From assembly GCA_029641185.1 (NCBI GenBank), contig JAPWGK010000014.1, positions 1 to 64,000 of the forward strand: a DNA stretch of 64,000 nt, read 5' to 3'. This document shows positions 1 to 13,100 of the stretch, piece after piece. This DNA is from Pseudofabraea citricarpa (lineage: Eukaryota > Ascomycota > Leotiomycetes > Helotiales > Dermateaceae). Numbering within the stretch: position 1 is the first letter of the stretch; each line of letters begins with the position of its first letter. A program made the position numbers and the translations under genes. The notes under the pieces are model-generated. The model was given only the letters and a program-made list of their open reading frames with translations. It was not told the DNA's origin and did not search any database.

Positions 1-123
1 AGTAGCTAGGGATTAGACTTTAAGCTCTCTTATCTTAGTACTAGTATTATAATCGTCTTCTTAGTATTAATAATACCTAAAAAGTAGCTAGGGTTTAGAG
101 AATATAAGATCGTATTTTTAAGC
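1..123. repeat. AT-rich degenerate repeat left of LTR element A
   Basis: Very AT-rich sequence without coding potential. The stretch at about 1-60 (AGTAGCTAGGGATTA then TAAGCTCTCTTATCTTAGTA) recurs imperfectly at 83-123, where it is interrupted by the retrotransposon at 124 and resumes at 7281. The element therefore landed in the second copy of a short duplicated segment. Confidence 0.6.
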
Positions 124-305
124 TATAAGAATAATTATAAGTAGAATATTATAGTATTATAATATAATTTATCTCTAAGAAAGGAAGAGGAATCTACCCT
201 TAAAATATATATATAAGCCGGACGCGACCCGATTACTAGGTAGTATTATAATAATAACACGTACGCTAGCTAACTAATTAGTTAGGTAATAAAACTATTA
301 TTATA
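124..305 (-). repeat. 3' LTR of element A
   Basis: 182-bp repeat, near-identical to 7099-7280 and, in reverse complement, to 9750-9931 and 16724-16905. In element orientation it starts TATAATAATAG and ends near TTCTTATA. The TA...TA termini are consistent with TG...CA altered by C-to-T and G-to-A mutation. Confidence 0.9.
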
Positions 306-1959
306 ACTACTTTTCCTTTTATAATCGAGTTCTCGTAACCTTATTTAATAAGTTTACTCTTAGGTAATATATAAGAAATACGCGAGTCTAGTATAATATC
401 TTTTATTAGAAATTTAATAATCTATAATTCTTTTGTTTAGTTATTTTCTATAAGTCCTCTTATACGAATCTATTAAATTATCCTAGTAAGATATTTACTT
501 TAATATTATAATTTATATATCCTTAACCTTATATTATAAAAACGCGTTAGTAGAGGATTTCTTCTTATAAATATAAATATCTCTTACTTTTCTTATCTTT
601 TTTTTTTTTCTTTTATAAATATTTATAATAGCTTCCCCTAATAATAAGATCGAATTCTTATTTCTTATACTTTTTCCTAATTATATCTATAATATTTCTA
701 ATACTAATTATTACCTTTAGTAATATAAATATATAATAAGAAGCTCTCGCTTTACTAGCTACTACGTTTTCGTAATAATTCTTATATAATATCTTTTCGA
801 ACCTTATACGTATGATTTATATATATTATATAATCCGTCTTTTAAAGTTTATTAATCTTACGAAATACGTTTAGTTTAACTCTAAGTCTAGTTCTTACGA
901 TTATTATTATTATATTAGTAAATAAAAGTATACCCTAGTAAATAATTACTTCTAATTTATCTTTAATTTACCTTAAATTTATTATTAACTTCTATAAGTT
1001 TCCCCTAGAATAATTAGTTTAGTTTATATTATTCTAAGCTTTATTATTAAATATAAGAAGAATCCGACTTTTACTTTTTATAAGATTATATAAAATATTA
1101 CTACTAATCTTACTAGCTAAAAGAAATCTATAGAAAAGATTATTCCTAAGACTAAATTAGAGATAGCTTATATAATTCTTCTTAAAACATAGGAAATAAA
1201 CCGCCTTTTATATCTTTTTATTATAAGTTCTTATCTTATCCCTAGTAAAGCTATAACTAATTCGTATTAAGGCTAATACGAATCCGGACCTAGCTACTAA
1301 AGTAAAAGGTTTTTTTATTACTTTTAAGCGCGAACCTTTAGAAAAGCCCGAGTTTATTATTACCTCTTATAAGAGACGTAAGCTTACGAAATTACTAATA
1401 ATAAAAAAGCGTTTTAAGTTTAAGATAAACTAAAATCCTTAGGATAAAATTAAATAGGAAATCGCTAAGGAACTTAGTATAAAAATAAATCGGGGTATAT
1501 TAGAATAACTTATAACTAAAAATATAAAGGTTATTAATATTATAAAAGAAACTTAAACTTAAGAAACCTTAAGTTAAAGAAATATATTATATTTCTATAT
1601 ATTTTCCGTAGCGTTTTTAGGATAAAATACTTAGGAGTTTAGGTTTTTTAGCTTTAAGTTTCTCTAATAAAATAAAACTTTTCTTTACTTTATATATTAT
1701 TATTTGCTAAAATTAATCTAATATTATAACTTATACTTATATTAAGTTTCTTATTATAATTATACCTTAAGTTTATTATTTTATTAGTATAAGTTTTAAG
1801 ATTTTATATATTTTATAGGGCCTTATTAGAAGTCTATTATAAATATAATATAAATTTACTACGGCTTTCTATTAGATAAGGTTTTTATACTAAAGTTTAT
1901 TTCCCCTAATAATAATATTTATATCCTACGTTTCCTTTTTAATTTAGCTATAATTAGTT

Positions 1960-4900
1960 CTTATATTATACTAAGGTATTTAATTACTAATTTATTAGCG
2001 TTTATTATATTCTTTATAAGTTCCTAGGTATCGTCTACTATAAAATAACCCTTTTACTAGACTAAGTATTTTCGCTTTTTTTTTATTTCTTAGTAAGTAA
2101 ATATTAACTTAACTTTTTATTTCTTATAGCTATTAATATTATAAGGTTCTAGGTTTATAATAATATTATTTCGACTATTATATAATTCTAATAATAAAAT
2201 ATAAAATATATTATATATTCGTAGTCTTTTTAAGAGCTTTAACTAGTAAGCTTACGTATATATACCGATTATTTTTAGGATTTTAAACGATCTCTAGTAC
2301 TTATTAGTAAGTTTCTTATTAGGTCTTAGTTACTAGATATTTTTTATTAATAATATTACTTATTATCTAATAATAAACTTTATAGGTTTATATCTCTTAT
2401 TATAATATTTCTTTTACCTTAATATTATAGCTTTAAGTTAGGTTTTAAGCTTATTTCGTTCGGTCTCGATTTCCTTAATTCTTCTTTTTATAATATATAT
2501 TATCTTCTTATTTATAATAATATCCTTAACGTTTATTCCTAGTATTAGTTCGAATCCGTATAAAGCCTAAAAGGGGGATAATCTTATACTCTTATATTTT
2601 ATATTATTATAAGTATATTTAATAAAAGTAAGTTTTAAAGCCTAGTTAATTTATCTAAAGTTATAATAAGTACGTAAGTATTATTCTAGCGTTTAGTTTT
2701 ACCTTTTTATTTAACTATTAGTTTATAAATAAAAAGTAGTACTAAGCTAGTATTAGACTTATAAGTAGAATATAATAATACCCTAGAACTTGCTAGTAAA
2801 TTATAAGCTACGATTAGAGGTTATATTTTTAGGAGTTCTAAAATCTTTTTAGATTCGAGAAATAAAAATCTTTATTAGCTTTAATATATTAATCTTTTTT
2901 ATAATAAAAACGTACTAGGTTATCTTTAAGAATCTATTAATAACTACTAGTACTAAGTTATATATATACCCTTATTATTTACTAGAGAGTAACCTAGTAA
3001 TAAAGTTTATTATAATCTCTTATTATAATCTAGTTAAAACTAAGAGTAATATAAGCTTATTATATAAGTAGTATTATTTTAATTTTATCTATTAGTATAT
3101 CTTATAAGTTTATATATAATTTTTTATATTATATTATAAGCCTTACTAAAAGTATAACCTACGTATTAGCTCTAATATTCTTCTAAACCTAAAATATCTA
3201 GCGTATAAGTTATTATAATATATTATAAGGATTTTAACCTAAATAATAGCTTCTACTAATATATAAATACGTTAGTTATAATAAAGTAGCCTCTTAAGGT
3301 TTATCTTTTATTTAGCTTTTTTTACCCTAGTATTAGCCCCCTTAGGTAGCGATTTAAAATATTTCTTAGTTATAAAAGAGTTAACCTTTTATAACTAAAG
3401 AAAAATATCTCGTATTATTTCTGTTAATAAGCCGTATATTATTTCGGAACGAAATACCTTATTAGTAACCGCTTATAATACGTATTATTTATAACTAGTA
3501 GTACTAATAATAAGCTTAAGACGCTTTATAATAATATCTTTATTATAATTTCGTGTTAACTCTCTTATTAGGGAATTAAAATTATCCTTTAGCCCTAATA
3601 TCTTATTAGTTTTAGGTTACCTAAGCCCTAAGTTTTCTTACTAGCGCTAGAGGTTCCTTATAATTACTCTAATAATACCTTAGGTTATATATTATAACTT
3701 TATATATAAGAATAATAATATTTTTACCTTTTATTTTATCTCTTTAACTATTAACTTATAGTTAGGCCTTTATAATAAGCTATCTACTAGGTTAGTTTTA
3801 CCTAGCTTATATTCTAGTACGAAATCGTACTAGGCTAGTTTTTTAGCCTAGTAGCTTTAACGCTTATTTAATATTCTCTTAGTTATAAAATATTTGAGAT
3901 TATTATAATCGGTTTATATTATTATTATCTTAGGAGTATTATAAAGGTAATAACTCTATTACTTAAAACCTAAAACTATTACTAGTAACTTGATATTATA
4001 GGTTTTATAATTAAATTCGACTAAGGAGAACTTATAAGAATAAAAAGTAATTAGATATTATTTTCTATTATAAAATAATTACGTTAATATACTAGTAGTA
4101 GTTATTCCTAATATATTAGTTTTTATTTTAATTAGTAGAATAAAATTAAAATACCTTAGTATTAGGGTTACTAGGAATTTAGTTTTAAGAGTTTTAAAAG
4201 CCTAATATACTCGAATTATTATTTTAAAAAGCCTTATTAACTTTTTTAGGAGGTTAAATAACTCTCAGGTTACTCTCAAATATATTATAATAAAGCGCTA
4301 GTAGAAATTAATAAACCCTAAAAATACTTATATATTCTTAATATTATAAGGGATAAGTTATTCTTTAATTATCCTAATACGCTTTAGATTTATAGTAATT
4401 TTATAGGTATTTATAATATAACCTAGGAATTTTATGTTATTAGTATTAAATTTATATTTTTTAAGGTTAATATAAAGTTAATAAGTTTATAAGCGATCTA
4501 GGACCTCTTTTATTATAAATTCGTATTAATTTAAGTCTTCCGAAAATATTAGAATATTATTAAGGTAAATTATATATATTATATTAATTAGCCCTAAGAG
4601 AATCTAGTTAATATATACCTAGAATATAATAGGTACGTTTAATAATCTAAATAATATAATCGTATATTCGAAATACTTATATTAGGTTTAGAAAGTTATT
4701 TTTTATTTATCTCTAGATCGTATCCGAATCTAATAATATATATCTTTTAGATCGAGTTTTATAAATAGCTTCGTATAATATAACCTATTAAGGGTTTCCC
4801 TAATTAGTAGTAAAGGAATATAATTTTTAATAGTTACCTAATTTAACTTTTTATAATCTATATAAAGTCGAAGTTCTTTATTCTTTTTAGGAACGAATAT

Positions 4901-6880
4901 AATCGGGGCTTTTATTAGGTTAATCGAGCGCCGAATCTAGCCTTAGATTATAATAATATTAAGATACTCTTATAATACCTTAAGTTTTAGTTCTAAAAAT
5001 ACGTAAATAAGCTCTTATAATAGTTTCTTACCTTTTATTAGGTCGATCTTATATTTTATAGGGTAATATTATAAGAGTATAAAGGTAATTATATTATTAA
5101 AAATATTATTATATTTATTATAAGCTAGGGGTATTATAAGTAGTTACGCTTACGTAAGCGCCTTAATCCTCTTATAATAAAGCGCTAGTATTATTATAAG
5201 GTAACTTATAAGTACCTCTTATTATAAGAACTTAGTAAATTTTAAGGTAATAATAATCTAAATAATACCTAGCTTCTAGTATAACTAGGTTCCTTTAGCT
5301 TAGTTAATTTATAGGTTTATTATAACTAATTATAAATATCCTAGAATAATATTAACTTTAGGAAGATTAAAGTCGTAAGCTATAAAATATTACTAGTATA
5401 TAACCGTATTATTTCTATTATTAGTAGTCTTAATATTAATCTTATAGTTATTATAAGTTTAAATTTTCTAATTATTAATAATAGCTAGCTTCTTATTTTT
5501 ATTATTCGTTAGTATTTATTTATACTTAGTAGTAAGGCTTTATTATATATAATTCGCCTCGGCTTTATTATTAATAAGAACTTATTTTATTCTCTAGTTT
5601 CTATTAATATTAGTAATCTAGATAAGAATAATTAGTTTTTAGTATATTAGATATTATATTAAGCTTATACGGAGTAATATTATATCGCCCCTAGGGCTTA
5701 ATCTTTTCCTTAGCCCGATCGTTTTAGGTAATTAAGTTAGATATAATCTTCTTAATCGTACTTATAATATCTTATTATTAAGTTTCTTTTTAGCTTTATA
5801 TAAGCTTAGGCTAAATACTTAATCTTATTATAATTCTAGTAAGTTCTTAAGTTAATACTAGTAATAAGTATATTATTTACTTTATAAGCAGGTATTACCC
5901 TCTTATTATTATTATTATATTAGTTACTCCGTCTAATATAATTTTAGTTAAGTCGATCCTTATACGAGTTCTTACTAGAGTAATTATAACTAGGTAGTTT
6001 ATTATTAGATCGCCCTAAAAAGAGTTTTTAGGTATTCTTAATCTAAGTCGCTAATTATATAAGTTTAATACGGGTTTAAAGCGTTTTATTATATATAATT
6101 ATATTCGTTTTAAGTTCTAGTATTAATTTATTATAAAATATATCCTTCTTATTATAATTATTAGTAATAGCTAATTCTAATTCTAAACTATTAAGGTAGC
6201 TAATAAATTCGTTAATAAATTACTCGAATCTTTACTAGGCCCGCTTATATTTATTAATAATATTAAAAGTATAATTACTTTTATCTTATATAAAGTCGAA
6301 TATTTATTCCTTAAAGCTTTCTTAGTCGAGCGTTTTAATATTTACGCGTTAATTAAGTTATTCCTACTTTACTACTAGGGCTTTTATAAATACTATTATA
6401 TAATAATTAATTCGTATTATATTATTAACGAATCGGTTATTATTATCGATTTTAAACTAAAGTTTTATAATACTTATAAAGAATTATATTTCCTAGAAGC
6501 TTTTACCTTTATAAATAAGAAGATCCTAAAGCTTAATTAATAGTCTCTTATTACGCTTTTATAAGCGTTTCTTCTTCTTTTTTTTATCTTCTATCTTATT
6601 AAGTATTCTTTTATAAGCGTTATTACTCTAAAGCCGGATAAATACTAGTATCTCTCTTATTAGGAGACTCTTTCTCTTATTTATATTACTAAGTAGTCTC
6701 CTAAGCTTAATATTTAAGTATTATTACTTTTTTTCTAAATATTATAATTTCTTTATCCTTCTCTCTATAGCTTCCTTTTTTACTTTAATCGTAGTAAAAG
6801 CCTTATACTTTTGTTTCGTATTTACCTTAGTAGTATCGATTTATTATATTAATTTTATAGTCTTCTTATCTTTATTATTA
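1960..6880 (-). pseudogene. Degenerate gag-pol of retrotransposon A
   Basis: Read on the minus strand, this matches the domain order of element B. Gag-like lysine-rich sequence lies at about 5780-6880. The reverse transcriptase motif APIIFV followed by basic residues lies near 4870-4915. The YLNN-type relic of the YxDD catalytic box lies near 4540-4590. A chromodomain relic reading KYLV**KGYF..DDT*E lies near 1990-2075. Many in-frame stops occur where family members have Trp, Gln or Arg, so no functional protein is expected. Boundaries are approximate because no continuous frame survives. Confidence 0.75.
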
Positions 6881-7098
6881 CTAGTAGATAAAACTAGGGT
6901 AAGATTATTATCGCTTTAGTTTTATTTTCTTTTCTTCTTATTACTCGAGTTAGTTAATTAAAAGCGAGTAATAGCTTAAGATTAAGTAGCTAAGCTATTA
7001 ACTTTACTTTATAATATTATTTCGATTTCGAATTAATTTTATATTAAGTTTATATAACTATAATAAGTTATTCTCCTAAGGGATAAAAAGATAAAAAA

Positions 7099-7280
7099 TA
7101 TAAGGGTAATTATAAGTAGAATATTATAGTATCGTAATATAATTTATCTCTAAGAAAGAAAAAGAAATTTACCCTTAAAATATATATATAAGCTAGACAC
7201 GGCCCGATTACTAGGTAGTATTATAATAATAACACGTATACTAGCTAACTAATTAATTAGGTGATAAAACTACTATTATA
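7099..7280 (-). repeat. 5' LTR of element A
   Basis: 182-bp copy of the LTR at 124-305. It is followed at 7281 by the second copy of target-site duplication TAAGC. Confidence 0.9.
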
Positions 7281-9749
7281 TAAGCTCTCTTATCTTAGTA
7301 ATAATATAATAGTCGTCTAGTCTTCTAGCTACTTCGCCTAATTTCTATTAAAAGATAATATTAGAGAACGATAACTAGGGTATATTTAGTATAATAAGTT
7401 AATATATTATTAAGTTCCTTTACGATTTATATAATAAAAACCTTAAGAAATATATTTCTTAAGATAAAAGTATTCTCTAAGGTTCGTAAAATATAAACTC
7501 CTAATTAATAAGAGACTTCCTAACTAGGCTACTAAGGGGAATATAATAGGAAGGATAAGGTTATAATAACTATTAAGATAATATATAAATAAATTTAATT
7601 AAGAATAAATAACTTTATAAGCTTAGTAAAACTATTATTACCTAGCTTTTATAGATAATTATTATTATAGGTTTCGTAACTTATTATATCTACCTAAGAG
7701 TTACGTATTTACGTAATAAAAGGTTTAGATTATAGTTATACCTCTAATTATATACTAGTTATACTTCTAATTATATACTTAGATAATAATAAGTATATTA
7801 ATAAAATAATTATACTTAATTATAACGTATTTAGGATATATTTCTAGATAATAGAGATTTAGATTATATAGCTAGTAAGTAGGACTAGCTTCGTCCTCTA
7901 GGTTAGTTGCTTAAGAAATATATTCCTTAAAAGTACTTATAAGATATAGACCTAAGTATATAATAGAAATATTATATCTTAAGATACGTAATATATATTT
8001 TTCCCTAATATTAAGAAATATAATTCTTAAGATTAATATAAAGGATAAGATTATATTATAATTATATATATATCCTTCGCTAATATTAAGAAATATATTT
8101 CTTAAGGTTAATAAAAAGGATAAGTTAGATTATATAATATAAACTCTAGAGAGATTCGTAGTATTTTATAAGAGGAATATTAATAAGAAATATAATTCTT
8201 AAGCTTAGGGGTATAGAAGAATAATACTTAGAAGAATAATTATACGATATTTTATTAGAGATAAGTATAATATAATAAATATTATATTTCTTAAGGTCTA
8301 GGTTAGAGAAAGAAAAGATAAAAAATACTTAATTAATACCTAAGAATAAAAAAGATAAGAGATAAGAAATATAATAAAGGAAGAAAATAATAAAATAAAG
8401 AAAAGAAAGATATATAATATTAATAAGTAAGAAACCTAAAAATAATATAATCTTAAGATAAATTACCTAAGGAGAATACTTTTCTAATAAAGAATATAAC
8501 CTAAATTTATAGCTAAGTAATAATATTATATATAAAGATAAGTATTACTTAGTTATAATAAGATATTTAAGAAACTTATTTACTTAAGCTTAGGACTTAT
8601 AATATTCTTTATTATATACTTAGATTATTCTTTTAATTTTAGCTCGCTTTATTAATTATTTTAGTAAAGAAATATATTAAACTTTTTTTAAATTATTAAT
8701 CTTTTTTTTTTTTCTTTTTCTTTCTTAGTATAATTTTAAGCTAAGCTTTTTTATCTTTTTTATTAGTTTAGTTTAAAGTATTAATATAATATATTATTCG
8801 CTTTAGCTTTTTTTTAATTTTAGTCCTAGAAGATTTAAAAGATTTTAACTTAGATAACTTAATAAGCTTAATTAACTTTCTTATTTTATAAGAAATATTT
8901 TTATTAAACTTAGAGATATTTATAATTATTATAAGCTAATATAATATTATAAGTATCTTTTAGGGTATTTATTACTAGGGTATTTCTTATCTTATAAGAA
9001 AGCTTAAACTTATATTTAATCTTTAATACTTTTAAGATATTACTTAGTTATAATAATATATTTAAGAAGCTTATTTACTTAAGACTTATAATACTCTTAG
9101 TTATATACTTAGATTATCTTTTTATTAACTTTAGTCTTAATTTTAGCTTATTTTACTAATAAGCTTAATAAAAAGATTTATTAAACTCGTCTTAGATTAT
9201 TAATATAAATTAAGCCTTATTATTCTAGAGTTATATATCTTAGAATAACTTATATAAGTATTATCTTACCTTTAGTTACTTTTTATTACTAATTATTTAG
9301 AGGTAAAAAAATATAAGAGAATAATAAGTAATTAGCTTTTTATATATATTTATAATAATATTTTAATTTAGAGGATATATAATATAATAATAAGATATAC
9401 TTAGAATAAATAACTTTTATTAGATTTAAGATTAAAATATTAAAAGAGGATAAATAATAATATCTTAAATTATTTAAATTCTTAAGTAATAAAAGTATCT
9501 CTAAATTAATAGATAAGAAAATATTCTTTTATATAATATCCTAGCTTTTAATAAATAACTTAGAATTTACTAAAGCTTTTTTAATTACTTAGAGTTTTTA
9601 AGAATATATTTTTTTAATCTAATAAATAAGTAAATATTTTTTTATATAATATCCTAGGTTTTATTAAGTTATTCTAAAGTTATTAGAATTCTTTTAATAT
9701 ATTATTCGCTTTTATTCTTTCTTTATATTAACTTTAGTCTAAGAAGTTT
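7281..9749. repeat. AT-rich degenerate repeats between the two LTR elements
   Basis: About 2.5 kb with no gene. The right part (about 8,580-9,740) contains segments that recur at about 17,400-17,570, 18,230-18,720 and 19,650-20,220. These include a block around TTAATTAACTTTCTTAT followed by CTAATATAATATTATAAG, and a block starting near TTTAGAGGATATAT. They look like copies of an older repeat heavily altered by C-to-T mutation; I see no diagnostic protein or termini that would assign it. Confidence 0.6.
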
Positions 9750-9931
9750 TATAATAATAGTTTTATTACCTAACTAATTAGTTAGCTAGCGTACGTGTTA
9801 TTATTATAATATCGCCTAATAATCGGGCCGCGTCCGGCTTATATATATATTTTAAGGGTAAATTCCTCTTTCTTTCTTAGAGATAAATTATATTACGATA
9901 CTATAATATTCTACTTATAATTACCCTTATA
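9750..9931 (+). repeat. 5' LTR of element B
   Basis: 182 bp. Starts TATAATAATAG, contains GTACGTGTTATTATTATAA and TTTAAGGGTAAATTC, and ends ATTACCCTTATA. Repeated at 16724-16905 and inverted at both ends of element A. Confidence 0.9.
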
Positions 9932-10149
9932 TTTTTTATCTCTTTATCCCTTAGGAGAATAACTTATTATAATTATACGAACTTAATACGGAATTAATTT
10001 GAAATCGAAATAATATTATAAAATAAAATTAATAGCTTAGTTATCTAATCTTAAGCTATTACTTGCTTTTAATTAATTAACTCGGGTAATAAAAAGGAAA
10101 AAAAACGAAACTAGAGTAATAATAACCTTATCTTAATTTTATCTGCTAG

Positions 10150-13100
10150 TAATAATAAAGATAAAAAGACTATAAAATTAATACGATAAATTAACGCTAC
10201 TAAGATAGATATAAAACGGAAGCGTAAAACCTTTATTATAATTAAAGCGAAGAAAGAAGCTATAAAGAAGAGGATAAAAGAACTATAATATTTAAAAGAG
10301 GAATAATAATACTTAGATATTAAGCTTAAGAGATTACTTAGCGATATAAATAAGGAAAAAAGTCTCTTAATAAAAGAGATATTAGTATTTATCCGGCCCT
10401 AGAGTAATAATACTTATAAAAGAATACTTAATAAGATAAAAGATAAAAAGGAAAAGAAGAAACGCTTATAAAAGTATAATAAGAGATTATTAATTAAGCT
10501 TTAAGATCTTTTTACTTATAAAGGTAAAAGCTCTCTAGGAAATATAATCTTTTATAAGTATTATAAAACTTTAGTTTAAAATCGATAATACGACTAATTT
10601 ATTAATAATATAATATAAATTAATTATTATATAATAATATTTATAAAAGCCCTAGTAATAAAATAAGAATAACTCGATTAATATATAAGTATTAAAATAC
10701 TTAACTAAGAAAGCTTTAAGGAATAAATATTCGACTTTATATAAGATAAAAGTAATTATACTTTTAATATTACTAATAAATATAAGCGAGCCTAATAGAG
10801 ATCTAAGTAATCTATTAATAAATTTACTAGTTACTTTAATAGTTTAGAATTAAAATTAGCTATTACTAATAATTATAATAAAAAGGATATATTTTATAAT
10901 AAGTTAATACTAGAACTTAAAACGAATATAATTATATATAATAAAACGCCTTAAACTTATATTAAACTTATATAATTAGTAACCTAATTAAGAATACCTA
11001 AAAACTCTCTTTAGGGTAATCTAATAATAAACTACCTAGTTATAATTACTCTAGTAGAAACTTATATAAGAATTCGACTTAACTAAAATTATATTAGACG
11101 AAATAACTAGTATAATAATAATAATAAGAGAGTAATACCTACTTATAAAATAAATAATATACTTATTACTAGTATTAACTTAAGGATCTACTAGAATTAT
11201 AATAAAATTAGGTATTTAGCCTAGGCTTATATAAAGCTAAAGAGAAACTTAATAATAAGATATTATAAGTATAATTAGAAAGGTTATATCTAACTTAATT
11301 ACCTAAAATAATCGGGCTAAGGAAAAGATTAAGTCTTAGGGGTAATATAATATTACTTCGCGTAAGCTTAATATAATATCTAATATACTAAAGACTAATT
11401 ATTCTTATTTAGATTACTAATACTAATAGAAACTAGAGGACGAAATAAGCTTTTATTAATAATAAAGCTAAGCGAATTATATATAATAAAGCTTTATTAC
11501 TAAGTATAAATAAATACTAATAAACGATAAAGATAAGAAGCTAGCTATTATTAATAGTTAGGAAATTTAAACTTATAATAATTATAAGATTAATATTAAA
11601 ACTACTAATAATAAAGATAATATAATTATATACTAGTAATACTTTATAACCTATAACTTTAATCTTTCTAAAGTTAATATTATTCTAGGATATTTATAGT
11701 TAGTTATAATAAACCTATAAATTAATTAGGCTAAGGAAACCTAGTTATATTAGAAGCTAGGTATTATTTAGATTATTATTATCTTAAAATTTACTAAGTT
11801 CTTATAATAAGAGGTACTTATAGGTTATCTTACGATAATACTAGCGCTTTATTATAAGAGGATTAAGGCGCTTACGTAGGTATAACTATCTATAATACCT
11901 TTAGCTTATAATAAATATAATAATATTTTTAATAATATAACTACCTTTATACTCTTATAATATTATCCTATAAAATACGAGATCGACCTAATAAAAGGTA
12001 AGAAACTATTATAGGAGCTTATTTATATACTTTTAGAACTAGAACTTAAGGTATTATAGGAGTACCTTAATATTATTATAATCTAAGGTTAGATTCGACG
12101 CTCGATTAGCCTAATAGAAGCCCCGATTATATTCGTCCCTAAAAAGGATAAAAGACTTTAACTTTATATAAATTATAAAAAACTAAATCAGATAATTATT
12201 AAAAATCGTACTCTCTTACTATTAATTAAGGAAACCCTTAATAGGTTATATTATACAAAGCTATTTATAAAACTCGATCTAAAAGATATATATTACTAGA
12301 TTCGGATACGATCTAGAGATAAATAAAAAATAGCTTTCCGAACCTAATATAAGTATTTCGAATATATAATTATATCGTTTAGATTATTAAACGTACTTAT
12401 TACGTTCTAGGTATATATTAACTAGGCTTTCTTAGGGTTAATTAATATAATATATATAATTTACCTTAATAATATTCTAATATTTTCGGAAGACTTAAAT
12501 TAGTACGAATTTATAGTAAAAAAGGTCCTAGATCGCTTACGGACTTATTAACTTTATATTAACCTTAAAAAATATAAATTTAATACTAATAATATAAAAT
12601 TCCTAGGTTATATTATAAATACCTATAAAATTACTATAAATCTAAAACGTATTAAGGTAATTAAAAAATAGCTTACCCCCTGTAATATTAAAAATATATA
12701 AGTATTTTTAGGGTTTATTAATTTCTACTAGCGCTTTATTATAATATATTCGAGAGTAACCTAGAAGTTATTTAATCTCCTAAAGAAATTAACAGGGCCT
12801 TTTAAAATAATAATTTAAGTATACTAAGCCTTTAAAACTCTTAAAGCTAAATTCCTAGTAACCCTAATACTAAGGTATTTTAATCCTATTTTACTAATTA
12901 AAATAAAAACTAATATATTAGGAATAACTACTACTAGTATATTAACGTAGCTATTTTATAATAGAAAGTAATATCTAATTACTTTTTATTCCTATAAGTT
13001 TTCCTTAGTTAAATCTAACTATAAAACTTATAATATCAAGTTATTAGTAGTAGTTTTAGGTTTTAAGTAATAAAGCTATTACCTTTATAATACTCCTAAG

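Larger units (their letters stand above)
124..7280 (-). mobile_element. Ty3/Gypsy LTR retrotransposon A, RIP-degraded
   Basis: A full-length element of 7,157 bp lies in minus orientation. It is bounded by 182-bp LTRs (124-305 and 7099-7280) and flanked by a perfect 5-bp target-site duplication, TAAGC at 119-123 and 7281-7285, the size expected for this superfamily. A purine-rich tract on the minus strand (about 306-321) precedes the 3' LTR. The interior is the reverse complement of element B at reduced identity, and position x in B matches about 17030 minus x here. Coding capacity is lost: TGG and CAR codons have become TAG/TAA and cysteine/histidine codons have become tyrosine, the C-to-T and G-to-A pattern expected of RIP. 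Family assignment rests on readable RT and chromodomain relics. Confidence 0.9.
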
